64,000 nt of DNA, from the NCBI GenBank assembly GCA_003991915.1, contig RQTK01000167.1:502037-566036 (forward strand), written 5' to 3'. Position numbers and translations under genes: made by a program. Below the pieces are notes generated by a model. It made no database searches. It was not told the DNA's origin and saw only the letters and a program-made list of their open reading frames with translations. The DNA is from Elysia chlorotica. Its lineage: Eukaryota; Mollusca; Gastropoda; Plakobranchidae. The first letter of the stretch is position 1. Every line of letters starts with the position of its first letter. This document shows positions 55,825-64,000 of this stretch, one piece after another.

Positions 55825-58800
55825 CATTCTTATTCTTCTTATTATTTATTAATATTATTAAATCAAGGCACACACAAAAATGTTGATTTTAAGAGTTTCA
55901 TTCAAGCTAAAATAACGTCACCTGGATTTGCGAGTTGTCTGCCTCCAGTGCGGCAAAGATGAGGGGAAACACGTAGGTCTGGATCTGCTGTGTGGGCGTC
56001 TTACTTAACAAGAGATTCATATTCTGCAGGAACATCAGAGTAATCTGGGGGGACACATAGAAAAATGGACTTTGGACTCACTTCTAACTTCTCAAAGGGG
56101 GCAAACTGGCTCATGTGGTAGAGTGTTGGTCTTCAGATTGGGAAATCTGCGGATTTATTCTTACGATCGGCAGATTTATTTTTCCGATATTCGTTCCCTT
56201 GCAACTGGTTGGGTCCGTGTCAGTATAATGTGACCGGCTGAGACAGGAGTCATGGCATCATCACAGTGTCTCGTGTGTGGCAGCACATAAAATTGTCAGA
56301 TGTAAATCTTGGGGATTGTCGTCGTATAGGAATCCCTAGAGGAACCTTGGAGACGTTACACCCTATAGGAGCAATACTTCTAATTTGTTTTCACTCCCTG
56401 CATCAAATTGTACGCTATTTTTTAATATTCAATACTTGAACAGAATTGTAAAGATGATCCTACAGAGCAAGAATTACAATAGCAAGACAAATTGTTCCCC
56501 TTTACCTGTATAGGCTCCCGCAGTTTGAAGAAAGGAATGAGGTTGTTTCCCCTTTACCTGTATAGGCTCCCGCAGTTTGAAGAAAGGACAATAACAAGAC
56601 AAATTGTCCCCCTTTACCTGTATAGGCTCCCGCAGTTTGAAGAAAGGAATGAGATTGTTCCCCTTTACCTGTATAGGCTCCCGCAGTTTGAAGAAAGGAA
56701 TGAGATTGTTCCCCTTTACCTGTATAGGCTCCCGCAGTTTGAAGAAAGGAATGAGATTGTCCCCCTTTACCTGTATAGGCTCCCGCAGTTTGAAGAAAGG
56801 AATGAGATTGTTCCCCCTTTACCTGTATAGGCTCCCGCAGTTTGAAGAAAGGAATGAGGTCTGGTATAACCCACAATGACCAGACAAATTGTCCCCCTTT
56901 ACCTGTATAGGCTCCCGCAGTTTGAAGAAAGGAATGAGATTGTCCCCCTTTACCTGTATAGGCTCCCGCAGTTTGAAGAAAGGAATGAGGTCTGGTATAA
57001 CCCACAATGACCAGACAAATTGTCCCCCTTTACCTGTATAGGCTCCCGCAGTTTGAAGAAAGGAATGAGGTCTGGTATAACCCACAATGACCAGACAAAT
57101 TGTCCCCCTTTACCTGTATAGGCTCCCGCAGTTTGAAGAAAGGAATGAGATCTGGTATAAACCACAATGACGAGACAAATTGTCCCCCTTTACCTGTATA
57201 GGCTCCCGCAGTTTGAAGAAAGGAATGAGGTCGGGCAGGACAAGGGCGCAGTACTCTTCCTGCGTGGACTGCTCCGAGATGGTGAAGATGCTCGGCAGCA
57301 CGAACGGCACCATGTTGGGGTTGTGACCTTCTTTAAACAGAGCTGGGAGGATTCTCTGCTGACCCACTCGCTACAGAGAAGGAAAAAAAAAAGAAAAAAG
57401 CTCCATGTTGGGATTGTGGCCTTCTTTAAACAGAGCGGGGAGGATTCTCTGCTGACCCACTCTCTAACAGAGAAGGAAAAAAAATGAAGAAAAAAGCTCC
57501 ATGTTGGGATTGTGGCCTTCTTTAAACAGAGCGGGGAGGATTCTCTGCTGACCCACTCTCTAACAGAGAAGGAAAAAAAATGAAGAAAAAAGCTCCATGT
57601 TGGGATTGTGGCCTTCTTTAAACAAAGCTGGGAGGATTCTCTGCTGACCCACTCGCTAACAGAGAAGGAAAAAAAAGAAAGAAAAAAGCTCAATGTTGGG
57701 ATTGTGAGACGTAAGTCTAGGGACCCGTCACCGTATAGAATTCCCTAGTGGAACCTAGGAGATGTTAATCCCTCCAGAGAAATGAAAAAAAAAGTCGAGG
57801 AAAGGTAAGTTGATTGTCGGTAAGGGCCTTCTGTTTATTTAAGAGCAGAACTAAGCACTTTGTTTAAAATAGTTTGATGATATATAAAGCACAATTTAAA
57901 ATTTAAAGAAAGGTGTTAGTTAAAGATAGAAAAAGGAAACACTATACAACCAATACAAACGTGACCTTATAAAAAAAAAATCAGTACAAATTCAATTAAA
58001 ATTTGATTAAAAAAAAAAATATAGATGTAACATATCTTCATGAACTGTGAAAGGATATACATTCATGTTGTTCGTGTTTGTTTCTTTTAAATATTTTTTT
58101 ACGGTTTTGTCAAATAAAGCTGTTGTCATTTTTAATTTTTATCAAGTTGGCTCACAATTTTCCCCTCTAGCACAAAATGTTCATATGGTGCACATATATT
58201 GCAACAACAACAACAGCAACAACAATATTATTTTTAGACCAGGCAGCATATAAAAGGCAAAAAATTTTTTACCTTTGGAAGGTGGTCAATAACTTTGGGA
58301 AGGCCTTTGAAGAAATTTGATTTTTCGATGTTCTCTCGCTGGTACAGCGTGTCTATGTATTGTAACGCAATGCAGGCCATGTCTTCAAAGAAAGGAATCT
58401 GGACATAAAAAATAAAGGAACCTTTAAATTTATAGCTATGTAATAAATATTTTTACTGGCCACAGTACTTAAGTTCTGATAAAGAAAGGAATCTGGACAT
58501 AGAAAATAAAGCAACCTTTAAATTTGTAACTATGAAATAAATATTTTTACTGGCCATAGTACTTAAGTCCTGATACATTAGAATCAAGTGAATGGATCAG
58601 ATTTGTAAAAATACTGAAAAAAAAACCCACTAAATAAACAACACAATAAACATACAATAATTTTTAAAACTAAAGTATTCCACCTAAAAACTCATCTCAT
58701 TAAAAAAACTATGTCAGAATTTTATGAAATCACTTTTAAAAATGATGGAGGATATGATACAGTTCAGGCTGCCAATGACAGGCTAAATGCGGAGGGAGTG

Positions 58801-61741
58801 TAGTGGTCTAGTGGTATAAACGATTCGGTGCCACTGCATCTACAAGTCGAGGGTTGTAATCTCACTGCTCACTACAAGTCCAGGGTTTTAATCCCACAAA
58901 GCGCAAACACTGCTCAGCCACTTTCACTAAAAGCCTACTTCTATCACTGTGGTAAAATACATAAAAACTCCAGATCTGCTTCAATGTACATACAATACTA
59001 CTGCATGTACTGTCTCACCTGAGCCATCTGCGCTGCGTCTGGGCGTATGGTGGGTTCCGTGTTCAGCAGCAGCTTCACGTGATCAATCAGTTCGTTGGGG
59101 ATACTCTTGAGCAAGGATCCTCTCACACTGCTTAGCTGGAGGACGAGGGAGAGGATAGAACTAACATCAAAATGTTATATCTATTGCAACAAATATACTG
59201 TTACGTGGATAGAACTAACATTAAAATGCTATATCTATTGCAACAAATATATTGTTACAAACACTTAGCTGGAGGAGGAAGAGTGGATAGCACAAACATT
59301 AAAATGCTACATCTATTGCAACAATATACTGTTACGTAGATAGAACTAACATAAAAAAAGTTACATCTATTGCACCAAAAATATTGTTTCAATTACTTAG
59401 CTAGAGCAGGAGGAGTGGATAGAGCAAACATCAAAATGTTATATCTATTGCAACAAATATACTATTACGTGGATAGAATTAACATCAATATGTTATATCT
59501 ATTGCAACAAATATACTATTACGTGGATAGAATTAACATCAATATGTTATATCTATTGCAACAAATATACTATTACGTGGATAGAATTAACATCAATATG
59601 TTATATCTATTGCAACAAATATATTGTGGCGAACAGTCAGCTGGAGGAGGAAGAGTGGATGGCACAAACATTAAAATGTTATTATACTTATATCTATTGC
59701 AACAATTATACTGTTATCGACACTTAGCAGAAGGAGGGAGAGGATAGATCTAAAATTAAAATGTTATATCTATTGCACAAAAAATATTGTTATAACACTT
59801 AGCTGAAGGAGGATGAGTAGGTAAGTACAAACATCAAAATGTTATATCTATTGCAACAAATATATTGTTACAAACACTTGGCTGGAGGAAAAGGGAGTGG
59901 ATAGCATTATAATTAAAATGCTATATATATTCCAACAAAAATATTGTCACAAATATCTAGCTGGAGGAAAAAGAGCGGATAGCACAAACATCAAATGTTA
60001 TATCTATTGCAACAAACATAAAATATACTGTTACAAACACTTAGCTGGAGGAGTAAGAGTGGATAGCACAAACATCAAAATGTTACACCTATTGCAACAA
60101 AAGTATTGTTACAATTACTTAGCTGGAGAACGAATAGTGGATAGCACAAACATCAAAATGCTATATCTATTGCAACAAATATACTGTTACAAACACTTAG
60201 CTGGAGCAGGAAGAGTGGATAGCACAAACATCAAAATGCTAAATCCATTGCCAAAAAAGAAGAGTTCTGATATTACTCAGTTAGAAGCAGAAGAAAGAAC
60301 AGCACTAAACATTACAATATTATATTTATTGCAAAAAGTTATTACTAAACCATCTATTGCAACAATAAAAAGTCTTAGCTGAATGAATTTAATTTTCTGG
60401 ATTAAATGTTGGAGAGGAATAGATTGATCACGATGAACTTGTCCTATTGTGGGACGAGGTGGGTCCCCTGGATGAGCATGAGGCCTTTAGTCAAGTTGCC
60501 CAATTTGATCCCAGCACACGCCGATTTGTTCCATAGTGGTTCGATTGGTGTCAGTACAAACTATAACGTAACGGCCCAGACAAAAGTCCTGGTAATCCTG
60601 CGCAGTCTCTGACTGGCAGCACGTTAAATGTCACCCTTAGTCTTGGGAGCCAACCGCCATATTGACTAGCTGTTGATATAAGCTTTTAAAAAACCAATCA
60701 CAACTATTGTGTTGAGTTGAGTTGGGTTTTTTTAACGTCCAACATTAGCACTATAAAGGCTATATTGTGGACCGAAATATAGGCTTTATTGTGGACGGGC
60801 CCCAAGACGGACGTCTGACAATTTTATGTGCTGCCTAACACGAGACAGGACGGGGATACCATGACTCCTGTCTCAGCTAGTCACATTATAACTTTCAGTA
60901 AAAGCCTACATTTAACCACTGTGGAAAAATACCTAAAAATTCCAGATTTGCTTAAAATGTGTAGGAATAGCCACACGATAGTACTACATGTACTGCCTCA
61001 CCTGAGCCATCTGGGCTGCGTCTGGGCGTATGGTGGGTTCCGTGTTCAGCAGCAGCTTCACATGATCAATCAGTTCGGTGGGGATGCTCTTGAGCAAGGA
61101 TCCTCTCACACTGCTCAGCTGGAGGAGGAGGTAGAGGATAGCACAAACATCAAAATGCTATATCTATTACAATAAAAATATTGTAACAAATACTTAGCTG
61201 GAGGACGAGGGAGAGGATAGTATTATCCATTACTTATATCTATTGCAACAATTATACTGTTAAGGACACTTAGCAGGAGGAAAAGGGAGTGGATAGCATT
61301 ATAATTAAAATAATATATCTTTTGCAACAACAATAGTTTTACAAATACTTAGCTGGAGGAGGGAGAGAATAGAACAACATTACAATGCTATATCTATTGC
61401 AACAATTATACAGTTACAACTACTTAGCTACTCGGGACCTTTTACGTCAGAAGCCGATGTTCTACCTCTGGACCACCGCGCCCCCCTACAACTATTGCAA
61501 GATATACATTCCTCATCTCACTCACCTCTTCTGCATGGTTACGGAAAGCCCTGACGTCGCCCTTGTTTTCAAAGAGCGGTTTTCCCTGGTTGTAGAGTGA
61601 GAACATGAGGACTCCGAATGAAAACATGTCCGACGCGGGTCCGCATAGATGGGTGATCTCGTACTCCGGGGCCATGAAGTCCAGGTTGGGCTGGGCCTCT
61701 GGCGGCGTGTCTGATCGCCATTCTACACAGGTGTAGGTCGG
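49454..61741 (-). CDS. SCYL2: SCYL2 orthologue, 3' part (pseudokinase C-lobe to stop)
   Basis: SCY1-like pseudokinase 2 (CVAK104) binds clathrin and AP-2 and acts in trans-Golgi/endosome trafficking. Minus-strand exons: 61741-61526, 61118-61002 and/or 59135-59019, 58398-58273, 57370-57194, 56044-55922, 55386-55273, 54805-54673, 54297-54179, a damaged exon near 53.1-52.93 kb, 52422-52359, 51504-51358, 50565-49454. Order: kinase C-lobe (FMAPEYEITHLCGPASDMFS), HEAT-like repeats (FFKGLPKVIDHLPK, NPNMVPFVLP, DKWFVLDEILPFL, GITKDVMANKVLPFLIPLS), then a Gly/Pro/Gln-rich tail ending NQDLDDLLG, as short clathrin-adaptor motifs in this family. The N-lobe exons are outside the window. It converges on the ACOT gene. 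Confidence 0.93.
50640..50860. repeat. Tandem duplication of about 105 bp
   Basis: TTAAGAAGAGCAGTTTGAAA, GTGTAGATG, CATTGC then CGTTCCAAAAACAAG and CTTTAACCTTTTGCAG occur twice, upstream of the last SCYL2 exon. Confidence 0.85.
51026..51293 (+). mobile_element. SINE type 2, full-length
   Basis: Head GGGGGCGAACTGGCTCATGT then GGTAGAGCGTTGGTC, B-box-like GGATCTAATCC, shared body GGTTGGGTCGGTGTCAGTAT and GTCTCGTGTGTGGCAGCACA, own tail TCCCTAGAGGAACCTAGGAG. SCYL2 intron. Confidence 0.9.
51358..51504 (-). CDS. SCYL2: SCYL2 exon (MDKFLSGVGLGGF)
   Basis: Acceptor CATCCTCCAG, donor CCACCC|GTGAGT, 147 nt, phase 0. Encodes MDKFLSGVGLGGFTQNSSKP then AQPAKNSAPSGTAVSPGTPD. MDKFLSGVG corresponds to IDKVFNNIG in vertebrates. 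Confidence 0.92.
52047..52235. repeat. 45-bp tandem repeat, 4 units
   Basis: TGATTTACCCTTGCATACCA and GTGGTAATAATATTAATGCT; the last unit is diverged. SCYL2 intron. Confidence 0.93.
52281..52336 (-). mobile_element. SINE type 1 tail fragment
   Basis: GAGTTGGTTTAACGTACAAC then ATCAGCACTTTATAGGCT and TATATTGTGGACGGG; tail only, 23 bp from an exon. Confidence 0.8.
52359..52422 (-). CDS. SCYL2: SCYL2 exon (TLEISKITGENGVADD)
   Basis: Acceptor TATCTCAG, donor TCTTTT|GTAAGT, 64 nt. With AA from the previous exon it reads KTLEISKITGENGVADDKHN then SF. A short linker exon after the HEAT-like region. Confidence 0.85.
52430..52900. repeat. Intronic tandem repeats
   Basis: AACTTCCATGAAAAATACAA then GTTAAAG twice (52450-52510), and two copies of a unit of about 150 bp (CTATGGTGGCTTTCCTAAAA; GAATCGTAACTTCTG) at 52590-52890. 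Confidence 0.85.
52927..52980 (-). CDS. SCYL2: SCYL2 exon remnant: 3' half (TKLEQLDQIQQEH)
   Basis: The donor CATAA|GTATGT joins in phase with the next exon, and the peptide NCTKLEQLDQIQQEH matches HKTKLEQLHIMQEQ of vertebrates. No proper acceptor precedes it. The front half of the same exon (FNAYSSVI) occurs only in the array just upstream, and about ten to fifteen codons between them are absent. Either the exon is broken in this copy or the assembly has collapsed. Confidence 0.7.
53041..53600 (-). repeat. Array of an SCYL2 exon acceptor edge (QFNAYSSVI), 4-5 units
   Basis: Units of about 130-140 bp. On the minus strand each has the acceptor TTCCCACCAG followed by TTCAATGCTTACTCGAGTGT (FNAYSSV), then ATAATGCTTCTGCTTCC and CACATACAGTTTCTTTATGT. 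FNAYSSVI corresponds to FNSFISVI that follows NLNQ in vertebrate SCYL2. Acceptor-defined exon ends are at 53076, 53208, 53350 and 53482. Confidence 0.85.
53775..53835 (+). mobile_element. tRNA-like SINE head fragment
   Basis: GCTCAGTGGATAGGGCGCTG then GACTGACTACTGG: an A-box-like tRNA start without a clear B box or body. SCYL2 intron. Confidence 0.4.
54179..54297 (-). CDS. SCYL2: SCYL2 exon (KLGITKDVMANKVLPFL)
   Basis: Acceptor CTTTTTAG, donor CACCAG|GTAAAA, 119 nt. Encodes GIHKVALSEAKLGITKDVMA then NKVLPFLIPLSIDSNLNLHQ. Confidence 0.95.
54527..54603. repeat. (ATT)n microsatellite
   Basis: ATT run with ATC end, in an SCYL2 intron. Confidence 0.95.
54673..54805 (-). CDS. SCYL2: SCYL2 exon (DKWFVLDEILPFL)
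   Basis: Acceptor CCGTGAAG, donor ATACTGG|GTGAGA, 133 nt. Encodes VRVNCLLCLGKLMNQMDKWF then VLDEILPFLREIPSREPAVL and MSIL. Confidence 0.95.
55273..55386 (-). CDS. SCYL2: SCYL2 exon (ELCLGIIPTFADLIEY)
   Basis: Acceptor CCTACAG, donor CTCAAG|GTGGGA, 114 nt. Encodes ELCLGIIPTFADLIEYSTLK then KSLVPRIKKLCLATTVLK (family ELCLNIIPTFANLIDYPSMK). Confidence 0.95.
55773..55858. repeat. (ATT)n microsatellite
   Basis: Interrupted ATT run in an SCYL2 intron. Confidence 0.9.
55922..56044 (-). CDS. SCYL2: SCYL2 exon (ITLMFLQNMNLLLSKTP)
   Basis: Acceptor CCCCCCAG, donor ATCCAG|GTGACG, 123 nt, phase 0. Encodes ITLMFLQNMNLLLSKTPTQQ then IQTYVFPLIFAALEADNSQ. HEAT-like region. Confidence 0.95.
56095..56368 (+). 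mobile_element. SINE type 2, full-length
   Basis: Head GGCAAACTGGCTCATGTGGT then AGAGTGTTGGTCTTCAG, body CAACTGGTTGGGTCCGTGTC and GTGACCGGCTGAGACAGGAG, tail TAGAGGAACCTTGGAGACGT. The same family is at 51026-51293. Confidence 0.88.
56492..57193 (-). repeat. Array of the 177-nt exon donor edge, 11 extra units
   Basis: Eleven additional copies of TTTACCTGTATAGGCTCCCG, CAGTTTGAAGAAAGGAATGA (complement of IPFFKLREPIQ with the donor GTAAAG). Two linker types exist: short (GATTGTTCCCC) and long (GTCTGGTATAACCCACAATG then ACCAGACAAATTG). Every unit keeps an intact donor. Confidence 0.93.
57194..57370 (-). CDS. SCYL2: SCYL2 177-nt exon
   Basis: Acceptor TTCTCTGTAG, donor ATACAG|GTAAAG. Encodes RVGQQRILPALFKEGHNPNM, VPFVLPSIFTISEQSTQEEY then CALVLPDLIPFFKLREPIQ (family NPDMVPFVLPNVLLIAEECT). 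Both ends are copied in flanking arrays. Confidence 0.95.
57371..57700 (-). repeat. Array of the 177-nt exon acceptor edge, 4 units
   Basis: Units of about 95 bp: TGTTGGGATTGTGGCCTTCT, TTAAACAGAGCGGGGAGGAT, TCTCTGCTGACCCACTC and TAACAGAGAAGGAAAAAAAA. They copy the first about 55 coding bases (RVGQQRILPALFKEGHNPNM side) plus the acceptor. Confidence 0.9.
57705..57777 (+). mobile_element. SINE type 2 tail fragment
   Basis: GAGACGTAAGTCTAGGGACC, AGAATTCCCTAGTGGAACCT then AGGAGATGTTAA. Tail only. Confidence 0.75.
58273..58398 (-). CDS. SCYL2: SCYL2 exon: start of HEAT-like region
   Basis: Acceptor TATGTCCAG, donor CCAAAG|GTAAAA, 126 nt. Encodes IPFFEDMACIALQYIDTLYQ then RENIEKSNFFKGLPKVIDHL. 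Near-match to IPFFDDVGAVTLQYFDTLFQ of vertebrates. Confidence 0.95.
58399..58570 (-). repeat. Duplicate of the 126-nt exon acceptor edge
   Basis: AAAGAAAGGAATCTGGACAT occurs at the exon edge (58388) and again at about 58482, each followed by ACCTTTAAATTT and TTTACTGGCCA. It carries the acceptor TCCAG and four codons. Confidence 0.8.
58790..58900 (+). mobile_element. tRNA-like SINE head, fourth type
   Basis: GGTCTAGTGGTATAAACGAT (A-box-like) and GTCGAGGGTTGTAATCTCAC (B-box-like), in the region between SCYL2 exons. Not clearly linked to the shared body. Confidence 0.4.
59019..59135 (-). CDS. SCYL2: SCYL2 117-nt exon, copy 2 (downstream)
   Basis: Acceptor CCTCCAG, donor GCTCAG|GTGAGA. Same protein as copy 1 except IPNELIDHV instead of IPTELIDHV. 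About 120 bp of intron downstream is also shared with copy 1 but is clearly more diverged than the exon. Confidence 0.88.
59136..60390 (-). repeat. Array of the 117-nt exon acceptor, downstream block, about 13 units
   Basis: Units of 75-95 bp, each with ACTTAGCTGGAGGA or a variant (acceptor CCTCCAG|CTAAGT on the minus strand), GAGTGGATAGCACAAACAT and AAAATGCTATATCTATTGCA. Some units (59455-59620) form a perfect 57-bp sub-array without the acceptor piece. Confidence 0.88.
60410..60680 (+). mobile_element. Diverged SINE with another head
   Basis: GGTGTCAGTACAAACTATAA, ACGGCCCAGACAAAAGTCCT, CTCTGACTGGCAGCACGTTA and TAGTCTTGGGAGCCAA follow the shared body order; the first 120 bp (ATGAGCATGAGGC, TTGATCCCAGCA) is not the type 1 or 2 head. 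Confidence 0.5.
60705..60890 (-). mobile_element. SINE type 1, tail and body
   Basis: AACGTCCAACATTAGCACTA, an internal duplication of the GGCTATATTGTGGACCG / GGCTTTATTGTGGACGG segment, and the body up to GTCTCAGCTAGTCACATTAT. Head missing. Confidence 0.75.
61002..61118 (-). CDS. SCYL2: SCYL2 117-nt exon, copy 1 (upstream)
   Basis: Acceptor CCTCCAG, donor GCTCAG|GTGAGG. Encodes LSSVRGSLLKSIPTELIDHV then KLLLNTEPTIRPDAAQMAQ (family IPEEVREHVKLLLNVTPTVRPDA). It differs from copy 2 at five bases, four of them synonymous (one Thr/Asn change). 117 is divisible by 3, so either or both copies keep the frame. Confidence 0.85.
61119..61435 (-). repeat. Array of the 117-nt exon acceptor, upstream block
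   Basis: Three or four units with CTTAGCTGGAGGA (complement of the acceptor CCTCCAG|CTAAG), then GATAGCA, AAAATGCTATATCTATTGCA then ACAA. They lie directly upstream of the 61002-61118 exon copy. Confidence 0.8.
61436..61487 (-). mobile_element. SINE type 1 head fragment
   Basis: GGGACCTTTTACGTCAGAAG, TGTTCTACCTCTGGACCACC then GCGCCCCCC; head only. Confidence 0.75.
61526..61741 (-). CDS. SCYL2: SCYL2 exon: pseudokinase C-lobe
   Basis: Acceptor TGTGACCAG, donor GAAGAG|GTGAGT, 216 nt, phase 0. Encodes PTYTCVEWRSDTPPEAQPNL, FMAPEYEITHLCGPASDMFS and FGVLMFSLYNQGKPLFENKG. APEY is the APE-like motif; ASDMFSFG matches the ASDMYSLG of vertebrate SCYL2. Confidence 0.93.
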
Positions 61742-64000
61742 CTGGTCACAAAATATAGAGACGAAGGCTGGTCACAAAATATAGAGATGAGAGAGGCTAG
61801 AGGAATGATAGCTAAGTGGTAAAAAATGGTTTGTGATAAAGTGAATTGCGGTAATGCTTTGATATAAAAGAATTTCTTTCTTTCAAAACGGATTACAGTA
61901 TTCAAAAGTTTTACATACTATTGAACAAAGCGCGCTTGACAAAACGAAAGGCATTTTATGATAAAACTGTGCACGTCAGATATTTGAATTATTTTAACTC
62001 ATGTCATCACTTTCTAACATTCAACAGTATTATCTTGACACTAACAATGACGTAAAACAATTGAAAATGGATAGAAAAGAACAGCAAAGGATATAATATG
62101 TGCATTAAATAAACAAAAATCTACATGCAAAAAATTTTACCAAGAATTACTCAAGTTTAGGAAATCTCATTAATATTAGCTATGCATTGACCAAAAAGTA
62201 AAACAAAAAAAAAAAATGGAGACTTGAACAAATCTTGTTGGAGGGAAGAGATGATAAAAAAATTCAGAAATGACTTGTGGGCTGTGGAAAGCTCATAATA
62301 AAATTTCAACCACCAGCTTAAATTATGTAAAAGACTGATCAAGTATGTTGGAAAAGAGGCAGCATACTCAAGTAAAAAGAAAAACAAGTTAACTTTATCA
62401 TCTATGAGACAGAGATAGAATGCTACATTCTGAATTTGAGGGAGTTGATAAAACATTTTTAGCACAATATGCAACCTTTTCATTATTCTAAATTATGATG
62501 AAACCAAGCATGTTACCAAGTTAAATCCACAAATGTGTAACTATAACCCCTTTTGTCTTTTGTTATAAAGTTTGAAAAGAGTTCTTTTTATACAACGAAT
62601 AGTAAAAAAATAAGGCAGCTTACAATGACTTCCGACAAGAATGAGGCAAATCCAATAAGCCTTTTAATCATTTAATATAAAAAAATCAAAGTGTTCAATT
62701 TACTACTAAAAGCCTACATATCATATTTTAGAAAAAAGATTGTGAAAGAGCAAAAAGACCAAGAAATGTATAAAACAAAATTATGAAAAGGCAAAAGTAT
62801 AATAAAAGATGCTTTTTTTAAAGAGAGAAAATATGTATCAAAATTGATTCAATTTTTGCAATCATTTAAAAATCATATATAAGAAAATAGCCCGAGCAAT
62901 TTCAATGAAATATCTTGCACAGTACTTGTAAAAGAAAAGAAAAAATATTTAACAAAGAGGAAACAAATTTTCAAGCCCTGAAGAATATCAATGAGTTCTA
63001 AGAGAACGCAGGGTTAGAACATAGTGGGTTTTTTTGCGCAATTTTGAAAGTTATAGATTTTTTTGTGAGAGTATTTAATTTTGCAAATCCCTTTTTTTAT
63101 ATATATGACTAGGTCTGTACCGTTCATTCTCAATTAATGCACACAGAAACCACAATCAAAGCAAACATTCTCTCCTTGATTCAACCGAGCAACAATAATT
63201 CCTTTCTATTCCAATTTTTAGTCGGTCTAAAATCTTAAGCAGTCTTTAGTAAAAACTGTAATTGTGCATTTGAAACATTACTGTGAGTGAGCTGTAAGCC
63301 TCCTTATTTTGATTCGGTTGATAAGTTTTATTACTGATTTCAAATAAGGCAGCGCTATCAATGAAGAAAAAAATTTAAAAAAAAAGTTTACATGTTCCCC
63401 ATCAAAACCTGTTTGTTTGATGGATTTCTGATGGATATGTTGGTTCTCTTTCTGTTTTGTGCGTGTGTGTGTGTGTGTTTTCATTTTTTTATTTTTTTTT
63501 TGTCTTCTTTGTTCTTATTTCTATCTTTTATTTAATTTTATTTTTTTGTTTTTTTGTGTGTGTATGTGTGTGTGTGTGTGGTCAGGGGGGCATTGCTAAT
63601 CCTTGTTCATATTAACTGAAAAAAAGAGAAGGATAGTTGCAAGGAAATTTAAAGTGCTCCCTTATGCATCAAAAAATTATTTTAAAAAATATTTTGTTCA
63701 TATCATACTTACAATACGTTGAGCCTAGAGTTATGATGATAATGATATATATATATTTAAACCTAAACCTTCACCTTAGCTAGTGCAATGGTTGAAAAGC
63801 TGCAGTTATGACACACTCTAAATGTATAATGAATGTCATATTGGTAAATTAACGAGTGTGGGTATATTGTGTTAATGCTTCAGAATACAGATTGTGTGGC
63901 TTATGGTCCTTTGTGCAAGAGAAACTTTTAATTAAAAGTATTAGGCAGCTAATATAAACAAGATGAACATCATGCAACTGTTAGTTTTAGTTATTAATAA
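61742..64000 (-). other. SCYL2 intron (incomplete)
   Basis: AT-rich DNA upstream of the first visible SCYL2 exon; no kinase N-lobe exon found. It begins with a duplicated acceptor segment (GGCTGGTCACAAAATATAGA at 61740 and 61767). A (GT)n tract lies near 63460-63580. Confidence 0.6.
63462..63582. repeat. (GT)n and T-rich simple repeats
   Basis: Two GT blocks (63462-63479 and 63556-63580) separated by T-rich sequence. Confidence 0.85.

Noticed and set aside
56492-57165. Repeat-peptide ORFs such as HSFLQTAGAYTGKGG
   Set aside because: These are out-of-frame readings of the repeated SCYL2 exon edge; the real frame in each unit is IPFFKLREPIQ followed by a donor.

Overview
This is eukaryotic nuclear DNA: AT-rich, full of microsatellites, tRNA-derived SINEs and MITEs, with long spliced genes (GT..AG introns, small exons). 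Protein similarity is metazoan. The SINE style, the scattered AGATCT/TCTAGA motifs and the intron sizes suggest a mollusc, probably a gastropod; that is inference, not proof. There are two assembly gaps (27715-27739 and 37997-38086) and one single N (33620).

Layout. 1-8.7 kb: the last exon of a plus-strand gene with a VWC-like cysteine pattern (186-347), a dead LINE with a SINE inside it (about 850-1475), AT-rich DNA, and a 39-bp tandem array (7546-7935). 8.78-28.62 kb, minus strand: a complete RUNDC1 orthologue (coiled coils plus a C-terminal RUN domain). I assembled 15 exons whose phases all agree and whose sum is exactly 602 codons including stop. 28.6-34.4 kb: head-to-head intergenic region with GA microsatellites in a tandem duplication and a cluster of AGATCT-type palindromes. 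34.44-41.14 kb, plus strand: a complete nine-exon acyl-CoA thioesterase of the ACOT/BAAT family (458 aa, likely mitochondrial). 41.1-49.4 kb: AT-rich intergenic DNA with tandem repeats, SINEs and MITEs. 49.45-61.74 kb, minus strand: the 3' part of an SCYL2 (CVAK104) orthologue, from the pseudokinase C-lobe to the Gly/Gln-rich tail; its 5' exons lie beyond 64 kb.

The most striking thing is a pattern no single feature explains. In RUNDC1 and SCYL2, but not in the ACOT gene between them, tandem repeat arrays sit repeatedly at exon edges, and their units contain the splice donor or acceptor together with the adjoining codons. I see this at about sixteen exon edges, and at the SCYL2 stop codon. 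In three cases a whole or nearly whole exon is duplicated with almost only synonymous differences: RUNDC1 exon 8 (5 of 5), RUNDC1 exon 2 (3 of 3) and the SCYL2 117-bp exon (4 of 5). This suggests coding constraint on both copies. Phase arithmetic predicts mutually exclusive exons, an in-frame 57-residue insertion and an optional 39-residue exon, respectively. Other copies are broken (RUN exon copies, SCYL2 exon near 53 kb, inverted copy of RUNDC1 exon 1). All coordinates and copy counts were derived by eye.
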